From positions 434,001 to 498,000 of the forward strand of contig JAHDXS010000001.1 in NCBI GenBank assembly GCA_023384135.1: 64,000 bases of DNA, read 5' to 3'. Of the stretch, positions 19,183 to 27,500 are shown piece by piece (positions within the stretch are counted from its first letter, which is position 1; the number at the start of each line of letters is the position of its first letter). The translations under genes and the position numbers were made by a program. A model generated the notes under the pieces. That model was not told where the DNA came from, did not search any database, and saw nothing but the letters and a program-made list of their open reading frames with translations. The stretch comes from Alphaproteobacteria bacterium (lineage in GTDB: Bacteria > Pseudomonadota > Alphaproteobacteria > Micavibrionales > Micavibrionaceae).

Positions 19183-20397
19183 CTAACCCAACCGCTTTTC
19201 AAGATTTTCGACCAGCTTATCCAAAAACGCCTGCGTAGTGAGCCACGCTTGATCAGGCCCGATCAGCGATGCAAGATCCTTGGTCATATGCCCGGCTTCA
19301 ACCGTCTTTACACAAACATCTTCCAGCGTGTTGCAAAACTCGACCAGCGCCGCATTTCCATCAAACTGCCCCCGGTATTTCAATCCGCTCGTCCACGCGA
19401 AGATAGACGCGATAGGGTTGGTCGATGTTGGCTTGCCCTGCTGGTGCTGGCGGTAATGGCGCGTCACCGTGCCGTGCGCCGCCTCCGCCTCCACTGTCTT
19501 CCCGTCCGGCGTCAACAGCACAGAAGTCATAAGCCCCAGCGAACCAAACCCTTGCGCCACGATATCGGACTGCACATCGCCGTCATAGTTTTTACAGGCC
19601 CACACAAAACCGCCGCTCGACTTAATCGCCTGCGCGACCATGTCGTCGATCAAGCGGTGTTCGTAGAACAGCTTGCGTTTGTCGAACTCCGCCTTGAACT
19701 CCGCATCATAGATCGACTGGAAAATTTCGATAAACCTTCCGTCATACTGTTTGAGGATCGTATTCTTCGTAGACATATAAAGCGGCTCGTTCCGCAGCAG
19801 CGCGTAATTGAAGCTCGACCGTGCGAACCCTTCGATGGATTCATCCAGGTTATACATCCCCAGCGCGACGCCCGGAGAGGGAAAGTCGAACACCTCCCAC
19901 TCCTGCGGCTCACCGCCCTTGGGCGTATAGACCAGCTTAAGAACACCCGGCCCCGGAATTTTCATGTCTGTGGCCTTGTACTGATCCCCGAACGCATGGC
20001 GGCCGATGACGATAGGCTTCTCCCAGCCAGGAACATAGCGCGGCACGTTGGAACAGATGATCGGCGCGCGGAAGATCGTCCCGCCGAGAATATTGCGGAT
20101 CGTGCCGTTCGGCGACTTCCACATCTTCTTGAGATTGAATTCCTTGACCCGCGCCTCGTCCGGCGTGATGGTCGCACACTTGATGCCGACTCCGTATTTT
20201 TTGATTTCGTTCGCGGCATCGACCGTGATCTTGTCCTCCGTAGCATCCCGGTTCTGGATGGAGAGGTCGAAATACTTCAGGTCCACGTCCAAGTAAGGCA
20301 GGATCAGGCTTTTCTTAATGAAATCCCAGATGATCCGGGTCATCTCGTCCCCGTCGATCTCCACGACCGGCGTAGCGACTTTGATTTTTTTTGCCAT
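19183..20397 (-). CDS. icd: NADP-dependent isocitrate dehydrogenase
   Basis: 404 residues; oxidative decarboxylation of isocitrate to 2-oxoglutarate in the TCA cycle. The sequence is of the eukaryote-like type II class: [14 protein letters not shown] at the N-terminus, [19 protein letters not shown] for substrate binding (Ser and Asn contacting isocitrate), [28 protein letters not shown] for the metal-binding aspartates, and [12 protein letters not shown] for NADP. This class is the usual one in alphaproteobacteria. Single gene, no sign of damage. Confidence 0.97.
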   Translation of the reverse strand: MAKKIKVATPVVEIDGDEMTRIIWDFIKKSLILPYLDVDLKYFDLSIQNRDATEDKITVDAANEIKKYGVGIKCATITPDEARVKEFNLKKMWKSPNGTIRNILGGTIFRAPIICSNVPRYVPGWEKPIVIGRHAFGDQYKATDMKIPGPGVLKLVYTPKGGEPQEWEVFDFPSPGVALGMYNLDESIEGFARSSFNYALLRNEPLYMSTKNTILKQYDGRFIEIFQSIYDAEFKAEFDKRKLFYEHRLIDDMVAQAIKSSGGFVWACKNYDGDVQSDIVAQGFGSLGLMTSVLLTPDGKTVEAEAAHGTVTRHYRQHQQGKPTSTNPIASIFAWTSGLKYRGQFDGNAALVEFCNTLEDVCVKTVEAGHMTKDLASLIGPDQAWLTTQAFLDKLVENLEKRLG

Positions 20398-20448
20398 AAC
20401 TCATTTCCTTTTCAGATAGACGCGAAATTCTTTTACCACGATTCTCGT

Positions 20449-21534
20449 TTAGGAAAAATGCGGTTCCTCCGGCGGCGGCGCCACAACCGGGCCGTAATTC
20501 CGTTGGTTCAAATCAAGATCGTACGGCCCCTGCCAGCCCGCTTCCCGGTCAAGAACCGCAAAGCCCGAGGGCCAAGGGCCCAAACCGTATGAACTGGCCT
20601 TCTTCTCCGCCGGCGCCTTATTCTGCGAAGATTCCGGCCTGCCGGGGTAATCGAAAGCCGCGTTGCGGGATGAAAAGGGATTGGGGGAATGAGCAAGCGT
20701 AAAACCCAAATTGGGCACAATTCCGCTAGCCTCCGAAATGATCTTCGCGTGCGGATGGCCCGCCTTCACAGCGGCGCCCAAAAGATCGGCGGGATCGCGC
20801 GTCTCTCCCGAAAGCGCATACATCGCGTCCGCAAAACCGAACCATTGATTGAGCGTCTGTCCCCGGTCCTCGACCAACTCATCGGCGGCTTCGACCATTT
20901 CGGCCAGTGAAACGCCCTGCCCCGCCTGCCCGCGCTGATAGAACCCATCGCCCAAGGACACGGCTTCCTCATAGACCGCAGGAAATCCATAGCGCCTGGA
21001 AACTGCCAAGTCGGGAACCTGCCCCGGCTTGACCACACGCATCTGCAACAACGCCTCCGCATCCTCCCGTTGCCCCAGCCATGATTTCAAAAGAACTTCG
21101 AAAACATCGGGGGTGTTTTCCTCAAAAAGGCTGGAATTAACCCCGCCGCGACTCTCCGCGCCAACCACGTGGCCACCCTCGTGTATGGTCACCGCCTGCG
21201 CCTCCCGCACCGCATCGGGCCAGAAACCCGTACGGCAATCGTCCAGATTGATCTTCATGACGACGGTGCGAAAACCGCCGGCCCCCTCGAACGGATGCCA
21301 GACGCAGGCTTGAGAGCCGGAGCTGTCGAAAACTTCGTTGATCGAGTCCGCTCGGGCGTGAGGAAACTCGGCTGTTAACCGCTGGGCCAACGCATCCCGG
21401 CAGTCAGCCCACTGATCTTCTGTATAAATCGCCGGAATGATCCGCAAACGGTCGAACTCGCCCTCGGCTTTACGAACCAGCCACGCGCAAAAATCGGCGG
21501 CCTCCTGAACATCGGTGTGTTCCTGCGGCTTCAT
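20449..21534 (-). CDS. Putative zinc-dependent protein with HEGGH motif (unknown family)
   Basis: 361 residues, no signal peptide or membrane segment. The one recognisable element is AVTIHEGGHVVGAES, an HExxH zinc-binding motif (H118, E119, H122) of the kind found in metallopeptidases. A third ligand is not certain; acidic residues in FEENTPDVFEV about 20-30 positions later are candidates. The C-terminal 90 residues are Pro-, Gly- and Ser-rich and probably disordered. The start codon overlaps the stop of the upstream KAP NTPase gene (ATGA), so the two are translationally coupled. The family is not known to me. The same IHEGxH string occurs in the two paralogues at 46614-49066. Confidence 0.6.
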   Translation of the reverse strand: MKPQEHTDVQEAADFCAWLVRKAEGEFDRLRIIPAIYTEDQWADCRDALAQRLTAEFPHARADSINEVFDSSGSQACVWHPFEGAGGFRTVVMKINLDDCRTGFWPDAVREAQAVTIHEGGHVVGAESRGGVNSSLFEENTPDVFEVLLKSWLGQREDAEALLQMRVVKPGQVPDLAVSRRYGFPAVYEEAVSLGDGFYQRGQAGQGVSLAEMVEAADELVEDRGQTLNQWFGFADAMYALSGETRDPADLLGAAVKAGHPHAKIISEASGIVPNLGFTLAHSPNPFSSRNAAFDYPGRPESSQNKAPAEKKASSYGLGPWPSGFAVLDREAGWQGPYDLDLNQRNYGPVVAPPPEEPHFS

Positions 21535-22991
21535 CCGGCGCGCTCTTTTCTGGGCGGGTCCTTGGCTTCCGGGGCCTGAGCGCTCGAACTGGCCTCGCTT
21601 AAAAACAGCGCATGCTCAAGATCCTTGAAAACCGAATAAGCGGGCGATTCATGGCTGGAAAATGAACCATCACGCCTCAGGGAATCATAGGTTTTGAGAA
21701 CGGCCTCAAGATACCCGAGACGGTTCTTGAGCGGCAATTCGCGGCTGTTCATCACGCGGCTGTCGATCATCGCCTTGATCTCACGCTCGATCTCCGCCTT
21801 TTCGGCCTGCATGATCGCCGCCTCGTCAGAGGTCAGGAACCACGCATGAAAACGAGCCTTGAAATCGTGCCAACCCATCCGCAGATGATTGGCGATTTTA
21901 TCCATGCCGGGGGCCTCAATCTCGCGGATCAATTCGTTCACGGGCCTCTGCCCCGTGCAATAACGCTGGATATCGCCGCCAAAACCCATGCGCAGAGCCG
22001 TAAGCGATCCAAGAAGAAAGCCGAACGGCTTGCTGTCTTTCCCCATGCCCCGTGTTGCGATGTTGATTTGCGTAAAGCAATGGTGTTGCTGCCGGAGCGT
22101 CAGGCTGCAGACATCAGCAAAAAATGCAAATCCTTCGATCAGATGATCCTCTCCCCGGAACGGATCGCGCCCGGGAACAAAGACCCCGGCCTCCCCGACC
22201 CTGAATGTATCATAGAGGTGCCTTGCAAAAACGCGGTAAGACGGATCAGGCAGCGCCAGTTCCCAGTCTATAAACTTGCGCAGATACCCCTCGCCGCCGG
22301 CCTCACCGCCATAAACCCCCGAAACCGCCTGATGCAGATAATTCTGATCGGCGGCCAGAACCGCGATGATGCCGGGCACGAGAAACACATGCCGCAGACA
22401 TTCCAGAAGCTCAAGAAGGTAGGCCGGACGGCAGCGGTCCAACTCGTCGATCAGCAGTATGATCTTGCGTCTGCGCGGATCGGGCTCCGCATCCATCATC
22501 TTGCCGACGAACTGCACCAGCCCCGAACGGAAACGGTGCATTGAGTGCATCACAGCATCATGCTGGTCCAGCCGCGCCGAGGCACCCGCACCTGCTCGCT
22601 GCTCGTTCCTGAGAATGTAAGGCGAAGCCTCCTCAATCAGCGCATCGAACGACGGAATATCTTGCACCCCTCCCGCCTTGATGACCTGAGTGCGGAACGC
22701 CGACACCAGCGCGATGATCGGGTCGCCCGAAAGCTCCGTCTCGCTGGCGTTAAGGTAAACCACGCGCCCACCTTCATCGAGAATCTGACGTTGCCAGTTC
22801 CGCAAGAAAAACGTCTTACCCGTCCCATACGGGGCGCTGAGGTTGATCACGAAAGGGTGGTTGATCGAGGAGATGACGGTATTGAGATAAGCAGCTAGCC
22901 TGAAACGCTCAAGCCTGTCGTCCCGCCACGCTTCCCAAGGAGACGGAACTGGCGCAAGAACAGAAAGGTTTTTATCGGGTTCGCCGCTCAT
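21531..22991 (-). CDS. KAP family P-loop NTPase
   Basis: 486 residues. Walker A is SAPYGTGKT (residues 52-60), preceded by the KAP-type stretch INHPFVINL. Walker B is KIILLIDELDRCRP (about 176-189), including the DELDR string typical of KAP NTPases. The region after it, LECLRHVFLVPGIIAVLAADQNYL, also matches that family. I see no clear pair of membrane helices inserted in the P-loop domain, so this would be a soluble member. KAP NTPases are STAND-related and often found in immune or membrane-associated systems. The partner gene with HEGGH is directly coupled downstream. Confidence 0.82.
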   Translation of the reverse strand: MSGEPDKNLSVLAPVPSPWEAWRDDRLERFRLAAYLNTVISSINHPFVINLSAPYGTGKTFFLRNWQRQILDEGGRVVYLNASETELSGDPIIALVSAFRTQVIKAGGVQDIPSFDALIEEASPYILRNEQRAGAGASARLDQHDAVMHSMHRFRSGLVQFVGKMMDAEPDPRRRKIILLIDELDRCRPAYLLELLECLRHVFLVPGIIAVLAADQNYLHQAVSGVYGGEAGGEGYLRKFIDWELALPDPSYRVFARHLYDTFRVGEAGVFVPGRDPFRGEDHLIEGFAFFADVCSLTLRQQHHCFTQINIATRGMGKDSKPFGFLLGSLTALRMGFGGDIQRYCTGQRPVNELIREIEAPGMDKIANHLRMGWHDFKARFHAWFLTSDEAAIMQAEKAEIEREIKAMIDSRVMNSRELPLKNRLGYLEAVLKTYDSLRRDGSFSSHESPAYSVFKDLEHALFLSEASSSAQAPEAKDPPRKERAG

Positions 22992-23053
22992 TATGCCAAT
23001 CTATAGAGCCTGTCGTTCAAAGGCCAGAATTTCATAATTACATAAAACTCATA

Positions 23054-24451
23054 TTAAATGTCTGTCTTGCCAGTAATATTCGTAAGCTTCTCCTGCTCGT
23101 CCAGTAACCCAGAAAGGTTGACCTCCCGCAGGATCGCCTCCTTGGCATCGTCCAGTCGCTCCATCAGCACATCGAGCCCCGGCGCATGCTCGCGCCCGAT
23201 GAAGGGCGCATCCTTAATCCGCGAGGAATCCATAATATGGCGCACGGAAACCTGCTCGACGGGCCGCGAAAGTACGAACCCCGCCGGACGGCTATCGATA
23301 GCGTATAGAAGCCCGGCATTCTCCATCGCACTCAGCAAATGATCGATAATCCTTTTAGGCGTCCGCAACCGCCGCGCCAGACCCTCAGAGGTCCATGGCG
23401 CATAACCCCGTCTGTGCGCCTGCCCTATGAGAAGCGCAATCTCCACCGAAAGCCGCCTAAGGTCGATGGAGGCGGGTGAGCGCATGAATTTCCGTGTCAC
23501 GGCCTCAAGTGGATACTGGTGATAGAATGCGATACTCGCCCCGATCAGGATGATCAGCCACGCGAAATTCAGCCAGATGAAAAAGATGATGCTGGTGACA
23601 AAGACGGAATAAAGCTCGGCCAGCCGAGAAGAGGACGCGACGAAATGCGCGAAAACAAAGCCGCTAAGCTGCCAAAGCAAACACGCGCACACCGCGCCGA
23701 TCAGGGCGGAAATTAGCGAAACCCGGTCGTTCGGCAAAGCCTTGTAGAGAAAAAGAAAGATCATGATAATGAGGGCGTTGGGTAACGCCATGTCGATCAC
23801 GTCCTTTAGCGGTCCAATGCCGGGAATAACCTCCGCCGCAGCCCCGGCGAAGAAATTCGCCATGATCCCCAGAACGATCAGGATCAGGACAGGGCCCAGC
23901 ACAACCGCGCTTAGGTAATCACTGAACCGCCGCACGAGCGGCCTGTGAACTTCCACACCCCAGATTTCGTTGATCGAAGCCTCGACCTTGCTGACCATCG
24001 AAACGATGGCATAAATAAGGAAAACAAGACCCACGGACCCCAGGACGCCCGGATCGACCCGCTCGACGAGGTTCATGATATAGTCGGTAATCTCCACTCC
24101 ACGCTCGCCCATCGGGCTCAAAAAGCTCTGCAAACTCTCTTTAAGCTTGTTGTGGTACTCGAAGGATTTAAGAACGGAGAACACGATCGCGAGCGTCGGC
24201 ACGATGGAAAGCAGCGTGGTATAGACAAGGCTGGTCGCCCGCAGCGTGATCCGGTCTTCATAGATGTCCCAGAAAATCGCGTAGAGAATTCGAAACGCAT
24301 GGACAAAAAACCCCTTCCACCAGGGCATGGTGCGCAGATCGTCATAAAACAGGGTTTTTTTCAACCCTCCCTTAAGTCCTGCAATACCTTGATTCTCCAC
24401 CGGAAACGGCCTCTCATGAAACGATAAAAACCGAACGCTCCATTCTCGCAC
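23054..24451 (-). CDS. YihY/BrkB family inner-membrane protein
   Basis: 465 residues. Six membrane helices lie between about residues 80 and 315, with family hallmarks ATSLVYTTLLSIVPTLAIVFSVL, GSVGLVFLIYAIVSMVSKVEASINEIWG and AELYSVFVTSIIFFIWLNFAWLIILIGA. The remaining 130 C-terminal residues are cytoplasmic and contain a winged-helix-like segment (GYAPWTSEGLARRLRTPKRIIDHLLSAME), seen in the long members of the family. The family was once called ribonuclease BN by mistake; transport is suspected but unproven. The next minus-strand gene upstream is the alpha-2-macroglobulin-like gene, 64 bases away. Confidence 0.9.
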   Translation of the reverse strand: MREWSVRFLSFHERPFPVENQGIAGLKGGLKKTLFYDDLRTMPWWKGFFVHAFRILYAIFWDIYEDRITLRATSLVYTTLLSIVPTLAIVFSVLKSFEYHNKLKESLQSFLSPMGERGVEITDYIMNLVERVDPGVLGSVGLVFLIYAIVSMVSKVEASINEIWGVEVHRPLVRRFSDYLSAVVLGPVLILIVLGIMANFFAGAAAEVIPGIGPLKDVIDMALPNALIIMIFLFLYKALPNDRVSLISALIGAVCACLLWQLSGFVFAHFVASSSRLAELYSVFVTSIIFFIWLNFAWLIILIGASIAFYHQYPLEAVTRKFMRSPASIDLRRLSVEIALLIGQAHRRGYAPWTSEGLARRLRTPKRIIDHLLSAMENAGLLYAIDSRPAGFVLSRPVEQVSVRHIMDSSRIKDAPFIGREHAPGLDVLMERLDDAKEAILREVNLSGLLDEQEKLTNITGKTDI

Positions 24452-24515
24452 AAACGGGAATCGACTTCAATTTCATTGTAAAACCAAGGTAATAGCTTAA
24501 GGAACGGTTAAAAAA

Positions 24516-27500
24516 TCAAGGCCCTTGCGTCTCCGTACGCTCCCCGACCTCAACCCGCATCTCGTCGCTGTTCGCGCGGATTTCCGGGACGTACATCGCA
24601 TGCGTCTGGTTCGGCATAGCGTGGAAGGTTCCCGGCACCTCGGCCCGCAACTCATACCGGATCAAGTGCTTCCCTTGCGTCAGGCGAGATATGAAAAACG
24701 CCGCCTTCTGGTCGCGGAACTCCTGATAAAGGTAGCCCTGCCCCCCTGTCTCGTGACCCTGTGCGTCGAGGGTCATGAACCAGCTTGAACCGCTCTGCAC
24801 CTCAACGGCTTCCAGCCCGGCGGGCTTGTAATCCTCGCTGACCAGATATTCATAGTCGTTTTTGGAATCCAGCAGGATCTCAACCCGGATACGGTCACCG
24901 CTATTGACCTTCTCGCCGTCCTTGAGCGGCTTCCAGTCCTGCGCCAAACCCTTCATCAGCGTTTCCTTGACCGACTGCACGAAATACCGCCGCTCGACGA
25001 ACACCTCGTTCCCGGCCTTGGTCACCGGCTCCTCCAGAGTGAAGAACTTTGTGTAGGCCGAGGCATACAAAGCCCCCTTGCCGTTCATCACGATCTTGAC
25101 GGTGTTTTTCCCGTCCTTAAGTTTATCCGCCGGAATATCAATGGTCCGCCCGAACGTGAAGACGTTGCTCGGATCAATTGTACCTTCGCGCACCGCTTCT
25201 CCGTTCACGAGAACCTGATACGAATAATCCGGGGCCAGTTCCTTGGAGGCCTTGAGATAATCCGCCAGCCCCAGAATGGCAATCGCCGTATCCCGCGTGT
25301 TGCTCCAGCGCGCCCCGCGACGATTCAGACTCATCCATTTGACGGCAGGGTCCAGAACCGCACTGTCCGGCTTGATATTGGAAAGCGCCTTGATCGTGAA
25401 CGCCGTGGACTCGATCCCGCCGTCGCTCCAGCGGTAATAAAGATCAGACTTGCCCCAATGAGCTGTGCCGTTCTCCTTGTCTTCGGAGATGCCGTTCAGC
25501 AGATTATCCGCAAGAACGGCCACACCCTGCGGATTGTCGCCGCGCTTATGCTCCGAAAGCGCAAACATCGCCCGCGTATAGGGGTTCAGCGCGTCCCGCT
25601 TCTCCCATAAGACCTTGCGGTATTTCGTCTCGAATTTACTGCTCGATCCCGCCTCGGCCAGCGCATGCAGCATCCACGCCAGCATATCGGGGTTGTTTTC
25701 CTCCTCGACAAGCTGCAATTGCAGGAACCTCACCGCCCGGTCGATCGCATCGGGCTTCACATTCCCGCCCGCTTGCTTCGTGAGGCTCAGGCCCCAGAGA
25801 ACATACGCCGTCATGTAACGGTCGCTGTCGCCCTCTTTCCACCAGCCCCATCCGCCGTCGGAATGCTGGAAATCATAAAGGCGCTTCAGCCCCTGATCCA
25901 CCATGTCATCTAGCTTGGCATAGCTAGCGTCGGTGCGCTTCTGCGGATGCCCGTCAGGATCGTTGCGCGGCTCCAGAACGTCGCTCATATAAGCGGCGAT
26001 GTCATGATCGGCAATCCCCAGATCGCGCATCGTCTTGCGCACGATAATGGCGGGCAGGAAACGGCTCATCGTCTGCTCGACGCACCCATACGGATAGTCG
26101 GCCAGGTACGGCAGCGCGTCCAGCAGCCCGGCGGCCAGAGAGGGCGCAAGGTTGATCTGCAACGATGTGCTCTCCTTGATCCGCTCCTTGGGTATGTCGA
26201 AGACAAGCTCCGCAATCTTTTCTCCACCATCAGCTTTTAATACGGTCGATTGCGCCAGAAACTTCTCGATCCCGTGCGGAATAACCGGATAGGTCTTCTC
26301 CATCGCGTCCGCCGCCTTGGCTGATCGCGCCTCGACTGTGACCTTGGCGTTGCCCGCCTTCTGCGCCGAAACCGCCCAGTCCACACGCGCCTGACCGTGC
26401 GCGGGCACCTCGACCGGCCCCATCTCGCCCTTCATGAACTGCCCGTCCCGGTAAATCCCGGTCACGACCAACCCCTCGACCTTAATTTGCGGCGTGACCG
26501 TCACGGCCTCCTCGCCCATATTGTCGATCAGGGCGGAAACGGCCACAAGATCGCGCTCCGTGAAGAAACGCGGGGCCTGCAACCGGATCATCAGCTCCTT
26601 ATTCGATTTAACCTCATGCGTCACGGTGCCGACCGCCGTTTCCTTGGTCACCGCCCGCGCCGTCAGCCGCCACGTGGTCAGGGAATCCGGAAACTTGGCC
26701 TTGATCGTCGCCTTGCCGTTCACATCCGTCACGACGGAAGGCAGCCAGATCACGGTGGAACGGAAATCGGTCCGCAACTGCGGTTCCGGGCCTTGCGGAG
26801 CTCCGCCCCCAGCCTCGTCCCGCCCCGCAACCTTCTGCCGCGCCATCATCTTGTTCTCTTTCATCGGACTGGCAGCATCGGCCTCCATACTGACCATAGC
26901 GGATTCCATCGGTGCCGCCGCCGCAGGAGGCGCCGCCATATTCGACGCCATGCCCATCGAGGAACGGCTATCCATAACCGCACCGCCGAATTGGGCCTCT
27001 GCCCCCTCCTGAAGGGTTATACCTGCCCCATCATCCTTGCCGCCGACCTGCTTCTTCAGCTGATCGAGTTGCTGCGGCGTGGTCAGGTTGCCGCTCGGAT
27101 CTAAAACAAGATTCACGAACTGCCGCTGGTAAAAGCTGGTGTTCGTGGCGATGCCATTATACTTTTTGTCGCCATAGAAAAACTGGCGGATATCCTGCGC
27201 CAGTTCGCTCTGGATGTAATAAACCGAAGCATCCGTCAGCCCGATGGCGATCTCCCCCGAAACAGGCTGGCCCTTGCCATCCGTCACCTCGATCTCGAAC
27301 GTCCCCTCCTGCTGCGGCTCGTAAACCGCCTTGTCGGACGTCACCTTGACATTGAGCAACTTGTCCTCCGGCGGCACGATAATCTGCACCGCGTTCTGCT
27401 TGAGCTGATACTGGTCCACGGTTTCAGCCTGCAGGAAGATGTTGGGCGTGTACTTATCCGTGATCGGAATCTCGACCAGCTTGACCGTCCCCTTCATCTC

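Noticed and set aside
19249-20592. Open frame of 447 codons on the plus strand opposite icd
   Set aside because: Shadow of the conserved icd gene, Arg-rich low-complexity translation.
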